Shown one piece after another: positions 1 to 8,718 of a DNA stretch of 64,000 bases. Position 1 is the first letter of the stretch. Each line of letters begins with the position of its first letter. Source of the stretch: Bradyrhizobium embrapense (GTDB lineage Bacteria; Pseudomonadota; Alphaproteobacteria; Rhizobiales; Xanthobacteraceae). The notes beneath the pieces were generated by a model. The model saw only the letters and a list, made by a program, of their open reading frames with translations. It ran no database searches and had not been told where the DNA came from. The stretch is taken from positions 930,001 to 994,000 of the forward strand of contig NZ_LFIP02000001.1 in the NCBI RefSeq assembly GCF_001189235.2, in the 5' to 3' direction. The position numbers and the translations under genes were made by a program.

Positions 1-792
1 CTGCTCGACGCCGCCGGCAAGACGCTCGGCCTACCCGCCAGCGCCCTGCTCGGCGGCGCGGTTCGCCAGCGCATGGAGGTGATCTGGGCGCTGGCCTCGG
101 GCGACAGCGGCCAGGAGCTGGAGGAAGCGAAAGAGAAACTGCTGCGCCGCGAACATCGCCAGTTCAAGATCAAGTTCGGCTTCAATCGCCCGCAGGCCGA
201 TCTGAAGCGGTTGCAGACGCTGCGCGCCGGCCTCGGCGACGAGGTGCGCCTGATCGTCGATGTCAACCAGGGTTGGACCGAAGCCGAATGCATCCGCTTC
301 CTGCCCGCGCTGGAGGAGCTGGAAGTCGCGCTGGTCGAGCAGCCGGTGTCGGCGCTGCAGCTGGAAGCCATGGCGCGTGTCGCGGCGCGCACCTCCATCC
401 CGTTGCTTGTCGACGAAGCGGCCTTCACCAAGGAGGAAATCGCCCGCGTCGCCACGATGGGTTGCGGCAGCGTCTATTCGCTGAAGCTCGTGAAGAGCGG
501 CGGCCTGTTCGAGATGAAGCGCGCCGCCGCGGTGGCCAGCGCGCACGGCCTCGAGCTCTACGGCGGCTGCCTGCTGGAGAGTAGCATCGGCGCCGCCGCG
601 CATCTCGCCGCATTCGCTACCCTGCCCAAACTCGAATGGGGCAGCGAGCATTTCGGCCCGCGGATCCTGGTGGAGGATCTCGTCGTCAACCCGATCAGGT
701 TCGACGCGTTCGAGATCTGCGTGCCTGATGGCCCCGGCCTCGGCATCGAGGTCGACGAGGACAAGATCCGCGCCTTCGCCCGCAAGGATTAG
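1..792 (+). CDS. Enolase-superfamily protein, muconate cycloisomerase/mandelate racemase type (5' truncated by window)
   Basis: The reading frame is open from base 1, so the N-terminal capping domain lies outside the window and only the last 263 codons are seen. The visible part starts in the typical stretch ending LLGGAVRQR. The barrel residues of the muconate lactonizing enzyme subgroup are present: the KIK motif (K56, K58 of the fragment), metal ligands D87 (VDVNQ), E113 (VEQPV) and D138/E139 (VDEAA), and the opposite lysine in SLKLVKSGG. Such enzymes cycloisomerise muconates or racemise/epimerise carboxylates, so the substrate is open. A LysR gene follows on the same strand, which would suit a catechol-type regulator, though catR/catB pairs are usually divergent. 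Confidence 0.85.
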   Translation: MLDAAGKTLGLPASALLGGAVRQRMEVIWALASGDSGQELEEAKEKLLRREHRQFKIKFGFNRPQADLKRLQTLRAGLGDEVRLIVDVNQGWTEAECIRFLPALEELEVALVEQPVSALQLEAMARVAARTSIPLLVDEAAFTKEEIARVATMGCGSVYSLKLVKSGGLFEMKRAAAVASAHGLELYGGCLLESSIGAAAHLAAFATLPKLEWGSEHFGPRILVEDLVVNPIRFDAFEICVPDGPGLGIEVDEDKIRAFARKD

Positions 793-957
793 CGAGATGG
801 CGTCGGCCAGGCGGAGAATTGACAATCAAGGGATGCCCGCCCAGTCTTCGCGTCGGAACCACCGTCTCGATCGTGCGCCGATGACCACGCGATATCAAAC
901 CCGGCAGGCCTTTCCCGCAGCTTCCGCGGAAGCGCGCGGACAAATGTCCGGCTGACC

Positions 958-1875
958 GTGACCGATCGCGACGACGTGATGGATCTGAGGCGGCTGGTCT
1001 ACTTCGTCGCCGTCGCCGAGGAATTGCATTTCGGCCGTGCCGCGTCGCGGCTTGCGATCGCCCAGCCGCCGCTCAGTCGGCAGATTGCGCAGCTGGAGAG
1101 CGATCTCGGCGTCGTGCTCATCGACCGCAGCCGGAGCCAGATCCGGCTGACCCAGGCCGGCAGCGTCCTGCTGGAGCGAGCGCGCGACGTGCTGGAGCGG
1201 CTTGACCGCACGCACCGCGAGATCAAGCGGATCGGGGAAGGCTTTTCGGGGCACCTGCGCGTCGCCTTCGTCGGATCGGCGACCTATGGCGTGCTGCCCA
1301 ACGTGATCAAGGCGTTTCGCTCGGCCTATCCGGATGTGGAGCTGGCGCTGTCGGCGATGAATAACGCCGAGCAGAAGCGCGCGGTGATCCAGCGCGAGAT
1401 CGATATCGCGGTCGCCCGCCCTTCGCTCGACGACGAGGAGTTGAAGTCGGAGCCGCTGCTGCAGGAGCCGTTGATCCTCGCGCTATCAGACACCTCGCCG
1501 CTGCTCGAACAGCAGGTCACGCGGCTGGCGGCGCTCAAGGCCGAGACGTTCGTTCTCTATCCGCGCAAGCCGCGTCCGAGCTTCGCCGACCACATCCTCA
1601 ATATCTGCCTTGAAGAGGGCTTCATTCCGAAATCGCAGGTGCTGGCGCAGGACTACCAGACCGCGATCAGCCTGGTGTCGGTGGGCGTCGGCATCGCGCT
1701 GGTGCCGCAATCCGTCTCGCAGGCGGAACGTCCCGGCGTCGCCTACCGCGCCTATGAGGGGCACAATCCCGGCACCGCGCTGTCGCTGAACTACCGGCGC
1801 GACAACCGGATGCCACACCTCTTCAACTTCCTGAAGATCGCACACGACGTCACGCGGCGGCAGCGCAAGCAGTAA
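958..1875 (+). CDS. LysR-family transcriptional regulator
   Basis: A 305-residue protein with an N-terminal winged helix-turn-helix (about residues 8-66, containing AASRLAIAQPPLSRQIAQLE) and a full periplasmic-binding-protein-like effector domain, the usual LysR length. The sequence around LRRLVYFVAVAEELHFGRAA resembles BenM/CatR-type regulators of aromatic catabolism. The GTG at 958 has no clear ribosome binding site. The ATG at 979, giving MDLRRLVYF, matches where most LysR proteins begin and is an equally good start. The upstream enolase gene is on the same strand 165 bases away. The inducer is not evident. Confidence 0.88.
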   Translation: MTDRDDVMDLRRLVYFVAVAEELHFGRAASRLAIAQPPLSRQIAQLESDLGVVLIDRSRSQIRLTQAGSVLLERARDVLERLDRTHREIKRIGEGFSGHLRVAFVGSATYGVLPNVIKAFRSAYPDVELALSAMNNAEQKRAVIQREIDIAVARPSLDDEELKSEPLLQEPLILALSDTSPLLEQQVTRLAALKAETFVLYPRKPRPSFADHILNICLEEGFIPKSQVLAQDYQTAISLVSVGVGIALVPQSVSQAERPGVAYRAYEGHNPGTALSLNYRRDNRMPHLFNFLKIAHDVTRRQRKQ

Positions 1876-1882
1876 CCTGCCG

Positions 1883-2878
1883 TCAGGCCGCGACCGCCGC
1901 AGGCGGGCGATCGTCAACGCGTGCGATCGCATCGCGCAGCACGTCGATCCCGGCGCCCGGCCGTACGCCGTTCTCCGCGAGGTGCCTGCGGAAGGCACGC
2001 GCGCCGGGGACGCCGTGGAAGGCGCCGACGAAATGGCGCGTGATCGAATGCAGCCGCGTGCCCTCGGCCAGTTGCCGCTCGATATAGGGCAGCATCGCCG
2101 CGAACACGTCCTTGATGGTGGCGTGCGGCGGCGTTTCACCGAACAGTTCGGAATCGACCGACAGCAGCCGCCACGGCTCCTGATAGGCCGCCCGCCCCAG
2201 CATCACGCCATCGACATGCGCCAGATGCTGCTTCGCTTCGGCGATACTCGTGATGCCGCCGTTGATGATGATGGGCACATCCGGCAGCGCCGCCTTGAGG
2301 CGATAGACGCGATCGTAGTCGAGCGGCGGGATGTCGCGGTTCTCCTTCGGCGACAATCCGTTGAGCCAGGCCTTGCGCGCATGCACGACGAGCGCATCCG
2401 CGCCGGCGGCGATCACGCCGCGCGCCAGGGTATCGAGCGCTGTTTCCGGATCCTGGTCGTCGATGCCGATCCGGCACTTTACCGTCACGGGAATCGTCAC
2501 CGCGCGCTTCATCGCCGCAACGCCCTCGGCGACCAGCGCGGGCTCCGCCATCAGGCAGGCGCCGAACCGGCCGTCCTTCACCCGATCGGACGGACAGCCG
2601 ACATTGAGATTGATCTCGTCATAGCCGAAATCCTCGCCGATCCGCGCGGCGGTCGCGAGATCGTGCGGATCGGAACCGCCGAGCTGCAGCGCCACCGGAT
2701 GCTCGCTGGTATCGAAGCCGAGCAGCCGCGCCCGGTCGCCGTGGATCACCGCGCCCGTGGTCAGCATCTCCGTATAAAGCCGCGCCCGCTGCGACATCAG
2801 GCGATGGAAGACCCGGCACTGCCGATCAGTCCAATCCATCATCGGCGCTACGGAAAATTTCCATTTATTATCAGTCAC
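1883..2878 (-). CDS. dusA: tRNA-dihydrouridine synthase A
   Basis: A 331-residue TIM-barrel flavoprotein that reduces uridines in the tRNA D-loop using FMN and NADPH. The N-terminal VAPMMDWTDRQCR signature, QLGGSDP, and the catalytic cysteine C95 in NVGCPSDRV are all present, as is the downstream MLGRAAYQEPW segment characteristic of DusA. The start is GTG (VTDNKW). The gene is convergent with the LysR gene (7 bases between stops). The 5' end of dusA is an established attachment site for a family of integrases, which makes the unusual sequence just upstream noteworthy. Confidence 0.95.
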   Translation of the reverse strand: MTDNKWKFSVAPMMDWTDRQCRVFHRLMSQRARLYTEMLTTGAVIHGDRARLLGFDTSEHPVALQLGGSDPHDLATAARIGEDFGYDEINLNVGCPSDRVKDGRFGACLMAEPALVAEGVAAMKRAVTIPVTVKCRIGIDDQDPETALDTLARGVIAAGADALVVHARKAWLNGLSPKENRDIPPLDYDRVYRLKAALPDVPIIINGGITSIAEAKQHLAHVDGVMLGRAAYQEPWRLLSVDSELFGETPPHATIKDVFAAMLPYIERQLAEGTRLHSITRHFVGAFHGVPGARAFRRHLAENGVRPGAGIDVLRDAIARVDDRPPAAVAA

Positions 2879-2977
2879 TTAGATCTCGTCTTGATCGAGC
2901 AGATGATAGGCGACACCGACCCTGGGATCTTGATCCTTGACCTTCGTCAGCCCGTTCTTGGCTGGTCTGATTTTCAT
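2879..2977 (-). CDS. Possible 32-aa ORF abutting dusA
   Basis: An ATG-initiated frame of 32 codons runs straight into dusA: its TAA stop is followed immediately by the dusA GTG. The peptide begins MKIRPAKNGLTK and ends HLLDQDEI, a composition that looks protein-like rather than random. No good ribosome binding site precedes it. It could be a leader peptide translated into dusA, a decayed fragment left by an integrated element, or chance. I recognise no family. Confidence 0.28.
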   Translation of the reverse strand: MKIRPAKNGLTKVKDQDPRVGVAYHLLDQDEI

Positions 2978-2984
2978 ACAGACG

Positions 2985-3004
2985 TTGCTACGAATTTGCT
3001 ACGA
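2985..3004. repeat. 9-bp direct repeat upstream of dusA
   Basis: TTGCTACGA occurs twice, at 2985-2993 and 2996-3004, separated by two bases. Short direct repeats of this kind are found near tyrosine-integrase attachment regions, and the site lies about 110 bases from the dusA start. No integrase gene is visible. Confidence 0.4.
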
Positions 3005-3542
3005 GTCAGCCCCCGCGAAAGTCCAGACCACCGTGCAGCAAATTCGCGCAGCTCGGTCCTAGTCAGCGAGCCCAGCGGCTGAGCACGGCATAAGAGGTCT
3101 CAAACCCCCAGCCACTCCAAACCACGGGGGAGCTGTCCGACAGAAAAGTCCACTTGCAGCGCGCGACGATGCGCGGGTGCAGAGCGGCTTCCGAAGCATG
3201 TAGGATGGGCGTAGCATAAAGCCAGCTCTTGGCCCACCGGACCAAGCCCCTCTTGGACTCAAGCGCAGCCGACGCGAGCGTACGCTGGTCCCCTTGCAAG
3301 TCCGCACCGTCGCATTTATTTTAAGTATAAAGTATTGCTATCGGTTGAGGGATCGCCGAGGCGCCCGTTGGAAAGCCGCGGAGAGCGCTTTTCCGCGCGC
3401 TGCGTTCGAAAAATTCCGTACATCGGCGAGCGAGTTCGATCTGCCTTGAACGAGCCTTGTATTTACTTTTGGCACGAACTATCTTGATGGCAACATCGAA
3501 GTCGCCGCCTTCAGCGAGGCCAGATGCCGCAGGAGATCTGAT
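3005..3542. other. Gene-poor stretch between dusA and MarR gene
   Basis: No convincing gene. Overlapping minus-strand frames at 3059-3307 have no start signals and skewed composition. The right end (3310-3340) is AT-rich and probably holds the promoter of the MarR gene. The stretch may be the scar of an element that once sat at dusA, but no integrase, tRNA or att duplication can be seen. Confidence 0.4.
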
Positions 3543-4049
3543 TTGGCAGTCGCGAAGGAGTCCCCGCCTGTTTCGCCCAAGAACGGGGTCGATCAGGAGG
3601 CCGAGTACCGGGCTCAGACACGGCTTTGGCTTCGGCTGCTTGCCTGCACGACCCTGATCGAGGGCGAGCTGCGGCGCCGGTTCCGCGAGGAATTCGATTT
3701 CACGATGCCGCGCTTCGATGTTTTGGCCCAGCTTGACCGCGAGCCGAGCGGATTGGTGCTCGGAGAACTGCCGAAGCGCCTGATGGTCTCTGCCGGAAAT
3801 CTCACACCCATCGTCGATCGCCTGGTCGAGGACGGCTACATCACCCGCACGCCCTCCACATTGGATCGGCGCGTGCAGATCGTTTGCATGACCGTGGAGG
3901 GCCGCAAAACCTTCAGGCGCATGGCCAAGAGCCACGGCTCATGGCTGGTCGAGCTGCTGGCGGGATTCCCGGCCGACCGGCTCGATGGATTGACCGGCGA
4001 GCTCGACGAGCTCAAGGGCGCCGTCAGGGACGCGATGCAGAAGCCGTGA
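3543..4049 (+). CDS. MarR-family transcriptional regulator
   Basis: A 168-residue winged-helix protein. The DNA-binding region spans roughly residues 55-115 (FTMPRFDVLAQLDREPSG, LPKRLMVSAGNLTPIVDRLVEDG, STLDRRVQIVCMT wing with the conserved DRR). The TTG start is supported by AGGAG at 3531-3535, seven bases upstream. It is closely similar in layout to the MarR protein at 25739-26233, sharing the RLWLxLL and KFDVLAQLDR/RFDVLAQLDR blocks, so the two look like paralogues. It is convergent with the catabolic operon that ends at 4135. MarR proteins of this kind usually sense aromatic acids and repress catabolic genes; its target is inferred. Confidence 0.9.
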   Translation: MAVAKESPPVSPKNGVDQEAEYRAQTRLWLRLLACTTLIEGELRRRFREEFDFTMPRFDVLAQLDREPSGLVLGELPKRLMVSAGNLTPIVDRLVEDGYITRTPSTLDRRVQIVCMTVEGRKTFRRMAKSHGSWLVELLAGFPADRLDGLTGELDELKGAVRDAMQKP

Positions 4050-4134
4050 GCTGACGGCAACATCGCACACCCTGCTCCGTCGTCTTGCCGCTGTCTGCGC
4101 GCACGTCGCACTCCAGCGCCATTTCGCCGCTCAA

Positions 4135-5292
4135 TTAGGGCAGCAGCTTGTACTTCCCGTCCTCGATCTGAACCAGGATCCGCGCGCGCGCATCGACGCC
4201 GTGCCGGTCCGCCGGCGTGTAGGTATAGACGCCCTGCGTGCCGGCCAACTCCTTGGTCGTGAACAGCGCCTCACGCAACGCGGTGCGGAATTCCGGCGTG
4301 CCCGGCTTCGCGCCGGTCGCCATCGCGCGCTTGGCCGCATCGGCGAGCACCAGCCAACCATCGAAGGAATAGGATGAAAACGAGTCGGTCGGCGCCTCGC
4401 CATTGGCCCTCTCGAAGGCGGCGCGGAAATCCAACGCAACCTTCTGGATCGGGTTGCTGGCCGGAAGCTGCTCGGCCGCGGTCACCGGCCCGGTCGGGCA
4501 GATGATTCCGTTGGCGGCCTTGCCGGCGAGCCGCAGGAAATCGGCGCTGATCAGCCCGTGGTTGCCGTAGAGCGGCCCCTTGTAGCCACGCTCGGACAGG
4601 GCGATCACCGGCAATGCGCCCGGCGTTCCCGTGCCGCCGAGCATGATGGCATCGGGGCGCGCCGCCAATGCGCGCAGCACCTGGGCGGTCACCGATGAAT
4701 CCGACCTCGCATATCGCTCGTTGGCGATCACCTTGATGTCGGCCGCCTTGGCGCTTTGCGACAGCGAGTCGTACATGAGATCACCGAACGCGTCCGAGAA
4801 GCCGATGAACGCCACGGTCTTCAACCCTCGCGCCTTCATGTGATCGACGATGCCCTGAACGAGCAGTGGCGTCGGTTGCGGCGTCTGCACGACCCAGGGC
4901 CCGCCATCGCCGGGCGGCACCGCCGCGATCGGCGACACCGCGATCATCGGAGTCTTCATTTCGATCGCGGCCGTCGCCATCGCCAATGTCTGCGGCGCGC
5001 CGGACGTGCCGATCAGAATGTCCACCTTCTCCTGCTCGACGAGCTTGCGCGCATTGCGCGCCGATGCCGTCGGATCGGAAGCGTCGTCGAGTTGGATGAC
5101 GCGCAGCTTCTCACCGCCGACTTCACCGACATAGGCCTCGCCCGCCGCCAGTCCCTTTGCGTTCGGAAGCCCGATCGACGACACCGCCCCGCTGAGGCCG
5201 GTGACAAACCCGACGAGGATGTCCGCCCGCCCGACCTGCGGTGCGGCGACGAGCAGCGCGGCGGAAGCCAGCAGGGTCTTCAGCGAGATCAT
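4135..5292 (-). CDS. Branched-chain-amino-acid-type ABC transporter substrate-binding protein
   Basis: A 385-residue periplasmic binding protein of the LivJ/Peripla_BP_6 type. Residues 1-23 form a signal peptide ending VGRA, followed by DILVGFVTGLSG. The ATG at 5292 has AAGGAC upstream and is chosen because it places the signal peptide at the N-terminus. It is the last gene of a minus-strand operon beginning at 9501 and lies 56 bases after the cyclase gene. It is a clear paralogue of the binding protein at 10129-11280, sharing RNARKLVE-EKVD, FIGFSDA-GDL, NERYAR-D-SVTAQ and PGTPEFRTALR. It has no permease of its own, so it probably feeds the divergent Liv-type transporter. The ligand is likely an aromatic acid, by context only. 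Confidence 0.92.
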   Translation of the reverse strand: MISLKTLLASAALLVAAPQVGRADILVGFVTGLSGAVSSIGLPNAKGLAAGEAYVGEVGGEKLRVIQLDDASDPTASARNARKLVEQEKVDILIGTSGAPQTLAMATAAIEMKTPMIAVSPIAAVPPGDGGPWVVQTPQPTPLLVQGIVDHMKARGLKTVAFIGFSDAFGDLMYDSLSQSAKAADIKVIANERYARSDSSVTAQVLRALAARPDAIMLGGTGTPGALPVIALSERGYKGPLYGNHGLISADFLRLAGKAANGIICPTGPVTAAEQLPASNPIQKVALDFRAAFERANGEAPTDSFSSYSFDGWLVLADAAKRAMATGAKPGTPEFRTALREALFTTKELAGTQGVYTYTPADRHGVDARARILVQIEDGKYKLLP

Positions 5293-5348
5293 GGCACCTG
5301 TCCTTCTTGATTTGCGTTTCTTCTGTCGGGCAAGCGCCATGGCTCGCT

Positions 5349-6131
5349 TCAGTTCGCCGAAACCAGCGCGATCACGCGCAGCGGGCTGCCGGAACCGTTC
5401 TGGATCTTCAAGGGCGAAGCCACGATGACCGCACCGGTAGCGGGAAGCTGATCGAGATTGCAGAGACATTGCAGGCCATAGCGGCCGGCACCATGCAGGA
5501 AGTGATGCGCCGGATAAGGCGGCTCGAAATGACCGGCTTGCCCCGCGTCGGTGCCGATCGTCTCGGTGCCGAAGCCGATGATGCCGCGTTCCTCCACCAG
5601 CCATTTCATGACGGCCGCGTTCGGGCCAGGCGTGTGCGCGCCGTCATCCCTGAGGTTGGCGTAGTCGCGCCAGCCCTTCTTCGACCAGTCCGTGCGCAGC
5701 AGAACCCAGTTCCGCTCCGGAATCCGTCCGTTCTTCGCCTCCCAGGCTTCGACGAGCGGAACGGTCAGCAGGAAATCCGGGTCCTGCGCTGCGCCGGCCG
5801 AGCAGTCGATCACGCACGCCGGCGCGATCATGTCCTTGGCAGGCATCGTGTCGACGGAATTGTTCGGCAGGTCCTTGCCGGTGAACCAGTGAATGGGCGC
5901 GTCGAAATGCGTGCCGGTGTGCTCGCCGAAGGACACGTTATTCCAGTACCAGGCTGGACCCCGACCGTCGTAGCGCGAAATCTCCTGAATCCGCACGGGA
6001 GCAGCCTGGCCGAACTCCGGCGGCAGCACGATGACCGGAAAATCCGGGCTGAGCGTGAAGGTCAGATCGACGACGCGCACCGCGCCCGACGAGACCGCAC
6101 TTGCGAGCTCCAGGAGATTGTTGCTTGGCAT
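5349..6131 (-). CDS. Cyclase-family metal-dependent hydrolase, candidate isatin hydrolase
   Basis: A 260-residue protein of the cyclase/kynurenine formamidase family. The metal-binding motif HTGTHFDAPIHW (H71, H75, D77, H81) is intact. The ATG at 6131 has a strong GGGAGGA site upstream. Family members include kynurenine formamidase and isatin hydrolase, both of which open an amide or lactam next to an aromatic amine. Its place between a thiolase-like/DUF35 pair and a transport protein, in a region with a Rieske dioxygenase and IorAB, favours isatin or a related lactam as substrate. That is inference; N-formylkynurenine or another cyclic amide remains possible. Confidence 0.88.
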   Translation of the reverse strand: MPSNNLLELASAVSSGAVRVVDLTFTLSPDFPVIVLPPEFGQAAPVRIQEISRYDGRGPAWYWNNVSFGEHTGTHFDAPIHWFTGKDLPNNSVDTMPAKDMIAPACVIDCSAGAAQDPDFLLTVPLVEAWEAKNGRIPERNWVLLRTDWSKKGWRDYANLRDDGAHTPGPNAAVMKWLVEERGIIGFGTETIGTDAGQAGHFEPPYPAHHFLHGAGRYGLQCLCNLDQLPATGAVIVASPLKIQNGSGSPLRVIALVSAN

Positions 6132-6165
6132 CGTCACGTCCTCCCGCTTGGTTGAAATCCTGATC

Positions 6166-7407
6166 CTATTTGTCGAGCTCGCGCTCGAGCGCTTTCGGAT
6201 TGGCGGCAAGACGCTGCCTGATTTCTTCGGCGACGTCTCCGACATACATCTCCTCAAGACCGCCGCGGAGCCCGGAGACGACCGCCTGCGCAACGGCGCG
6301 CGGCGCGACCTTGGGCGGCGGCACGGTCTGGAACCACTCGTTGTCGACCGGCCCCGTGAACAGGTTCAGCACCTTGACGCCACCGGGCCGCAGTTCCGCG
6401 CGCAAACAATGCGACAGCGACAGGCAGGCGGCCTGCGATGCCGAATAGGCGCCGAATGCGGGCCAGTTCGCCAGCGCATGAACCGACAGGATATTGACCC
6501 AGGCGGCGCTGCTGTTGACGCCATCCGCACCCCGCATCCGCATCGCGGGACCGAAGGCCTGCGCGAGGTTGATGAAGCCGAGGTAGGCCTGGTCGATCTC
6601 ATCCCGCGCGACACTCGTGCCCCTACGGTCGAGCACGCCGCCGGCCCGCACATATTCCGTCGTGTTGACGAGGATATCGACCTTGCCGCCGATGTCGGCC
6701 GCAAGATCGGTCACCGACTTTTCGTCGGACGCATCGAGCGTCACGACCTCGACCCCTTGCTGTCCGCGCAGCCACTGCTCGCCGGCAAATGGCCGCCACG
6801 GTTCAGCGACGCCGACGAACACCGTCTTCGCGCCGGCGGCCTTCAGCGCCGCCACGGCCTCCTGGCCGATCAGACTGCGGCCGTTGGTCACGAGCACCCG
6901 CCGGAATTTCGGATCGGCCGTCATTTCCCGCCACTGCCTGTCGTCTGCCATGTTGGGAGTCTCCCCCTCGGGGCGGGCAAAGGCCACCGCCTGACCGCTC
7001 TTGTCGAGCTGAAACGACATGACGACCGGCGCGCCCTCGACGCAGTCGGCATGCAGGTGCGCCACCATCGTCGGGCCGCAGTCCAACTTGACGAGGCCGA
7101 TGCGCCAGGGCGCCCGCTCGCGGAAATAGACGTCGCTCGGCACGCGCGCCGTGGTTTCGGCCAATAGCGCGCCGCGGCGCGGTGCATCGACGAAGGCGAG
7201 ACTGCCTGAGAGACAGGCCGGGCACGCCTCGCGCGCCGGATAGGCGAAGGCGCCGCACGCCTCGCAGCGCTGCAGCATGAAGCGACCTTCGGCGGCAGCG
7301 CGCGTGAATCCGTGCGATGTCCTGCTGCGCGCGCGCGGCGGTGACGCCGGAAGACGCGTCCGCAGCAGCGGGTTCTTGCGCCGGGGCGGTTCAATCGGAT
7401 CGATCAT
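6166..7407 (-). CDS. DUF35 (Zn ribbon-OB fold) fused to a degenerate short-chain dehydrogenase domain
   Basis: A 413-residue two-domain protein. Residues 44-150 are a DUF35 module: a rubredoxin-like zinc ribbon (C48, C51, C62, C65) followed by an OB fold. Residues 168-413 have SDR architecture, but the cofactor motif is altered (TNGRSLIG at 174-181) and the catalytic YxxxK reads Y321-SAS-Q325, so the lysine is lost; S308 is kept. It is therefore probably not a standard dehydrogenase. Its start overlaps the stop of the thiolase-like gene by four bases, implying coupled translation and a complex. DUF35 proteins are known partners of thiolase-fold enzymes, including the Ltp2-ChsH2 retro-aldolase. 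Confidence 0.85.
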   Translation of the reverse strand: MIDPIEPPRRKNPLLRTRLPASPPRARSRTSHGFTRAAAEGRFMLQRCEACGAFAYPAREACPACLSGSLAFVDAPRRGALLAETTARVPSDVYFRERAPWRIGLVKLDCGPTMVAHLHADCVEGAPVVMSFQLDKSGQAVAFARPEGETPNMADDRQWREMTADPKFRRVLVTNGRSLIGQEAVAALKAAGAKTVFVGVAEPWRPFAGEQWLRGQQGVEVVTLDASDEKSVTDLAADIGGKVDILVNTTEYVRAGGVLDRRGTSVARDEIDQAYLGFINLAQAFGPAMRMRGADGVNSSAAWVNILSVHALANWPAFGAYSASQAACLSLSHCLRAELRPGGVKVLNLFTGPVDNEWFQTVPPPKVAPRAVAQAVVSGLRGGLEEMYVGDVAEEIRQRLAANPKALERELDK

Positions 7408-8582
7408 CGCGCGGGCCCCGCAAAGATCACGGCGCCCGAGGCGAGGCCGCGGTCGTAGTTGATCATGCCGAAGCCCGAAGCCAGACCGAGCTTTGCATCC
7501 TTCACCTGGGTGGGACCGGCTTCTCCGAGAACTTGCCTCAATCCTTCGACCAGCCCGAGATAGGCGCCGGCGGCGCCGGCCTGCCCGGCCGAGAGCTGGC
7601 CGCCCGAAGTGTTGTGCGGGAAGTCGCCGTCAACCGTCAGATCGTGCTGACGCACGAAGGCCGCGCCCTCGCCCTTGTTGCAGAAGCCGAGATCCTCGAA
7701 CTGCATCATCGTGATGACGGGATAGTCATCATAGGTCTGGACGATATCGAGATCATCGGGCGTCACGCCGGCCATCGCATAGAGTTCGTCGACATCCATC
7801 GCCCAGCCGCCACGCACCTGCATTGGATCATCGGCGAAGGCGTTGTGCCGCTCGATCGTCGACAGCAATCGCGCCGCCGGCAAGCCAAGCGATGCCGCGG
7901 TCTCGTCCCGCATCACAAGGAAAGCCTCGGCACCGGCGCATGGCATGACGCAATCGAACAGATGGATGGGGTCGGAAATGGGACGAGCCGCCAGATATTG
8001 CTCGAGCGTCAGCGGCGTCTTCATCAGCGCATGCGGGTTGCGCAGCGCGTTGGCACGCTGGGCGACCGCGATCCTGCCGACGTCCTCGCGCGTGACGCCA
8101 TAAGTCCGCATATAGTTGCGCGCGATCAGCGCGAAGCTCGCATTGGCGCCACCCGCTCCGTAAGGGTAGACCGCGTCCTGATTGAAGCGCGAGAAGTTCT
8201 CGAGCGTCAGGCGGAAGGAATCGACGTGGTTGGTATCGCCGGCAACGCATGCCACGATGTCGGCATCGTGTGCCTGCACGGCGCGCGCCGCCTTCCGCAA
8301 TGCCGCGATGGCGCTGGCGCCGCCGAGCGGGACGGTATCCAGCCATCTGACGCACAGCCCGAAATGCTGCGTCAGGCCGATCCCGCTGTCGGTCCCCATG
8401 GTGAAGCTCGAGACGCACAGGCCGTCGATGTCGGAGGCCTTGATGCCGGCCCGCGCGACCAGCGCGCTCAGCGCGCGGCCGATCCACCATTGCGCGCTCT
8501 CGATGGAATAGCGCGCATAGGGGATCGTGACGGGAGCCGCCATCACGATGCCGTCATACGGTGTACGCAGCGAATTCTTCAC
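7404..8582 (-). CDS. Thiolase-superfamily protein lacking catalytic Cys/His (SCP-x/Ltp2-like)
   Basis: A 392-residue thiolase-fold protein of the SCP-x/lipid-transfer type. The usual nucleophilic Cys position reads GGAS (87-90), the GHP histidine reads GQA (Q334), and the C-terminal Cys region reads GFGMINY, so it cannot do Cys-based thiolysis. Y284 (QTYDDYP) and Y376 (GMINY) are retained; tyrosines do the acid-base work in Ltp2-type retro-aldolases, which also need a DUF35 partner. The next gene encodes exactly such a partner, overlapping by four bases. The start is GTG, overlapping the stop of a small ORF. The predicted role is C-C cleavage of a beta-hydroxyacyl-CoA rather than thiolysis. 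Confidence 0.88.
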   Translation of the reverse strand: MKNSLRTPYDGIVMAAPVTIPYARYSIESAQWWIGRALSALVARAGIKASDIDGLCVSSFTMGTDSGIGLTQHFGLCVRWLDTVPLGGASAIAALRKAARAVQAHDADIVACVAGDTNHVDSFRLTLENFSRFNQDAVYPYGAGGANASFALIARNYMRTYGVTREDVGRIAVAQRANALRNPHALMKTPLTLEQYLAARPISDPIHLFDCVMPCAGAEAFLVMRDETAASLGLPAARLLSTIERHNAFADDPMQVRGGWAMDVDELYAMAGVTPDDLDIVQTYDDYPVITMMQFEDLGFCNKGEGAAFVRQHDLTVDGDFPHNTSGGQLSAGQAGAAGAYLGLVEGLRQVLGEAGPTQVKDAKLGLASGFGMINYDRGLASGAVIFAGPAR

Positions 8583-8683
8583 CAGCCGCCTGCCTTGCCT
8601 GCTCGCCCCAGATCACCGTCAGCTTCATATCGATACTGCCACGAGTCGTATTCAAACAGGGTCACGTTCTCGGGTCTCGTCAC
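8579..8683 (-). CDS. Small 34-aa protein overlapping the thiolase-like gene
   Basis: A GTG-started frame of 34 codons, VTRPENVTLFEYDSWQYRYE at its beginning and AGGW at its end, sits between the racemase-like gene and the thiolase-like gene. Its TGA overlaps the next GTG (GTGA), the same coupling used by its neighbours, and GGAGAG lies just upstream. The aromatic and acidic composition is protein-like. It could be a small subunit of the thiolase-like/DUF35 complex or only a coupling leader; I recognise no family. Confidence 0.42.
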   Translation of the reverse strand: MTRPENVTLFEYDSWQYRYEADGDLGRAGKAGGW

Positions 8684-8718
8684 GTCTGGCTCTCCAGAGC
8701 TGGTCGGCTGTTCGGGCG

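Noticed and set aside
3059..3307. Minus-strand frames of about 80 codons beside dusA
   Set aside because: Two overlapping frames of similar quality, no ribosome binding site and skewed composition; treated as non-coding.
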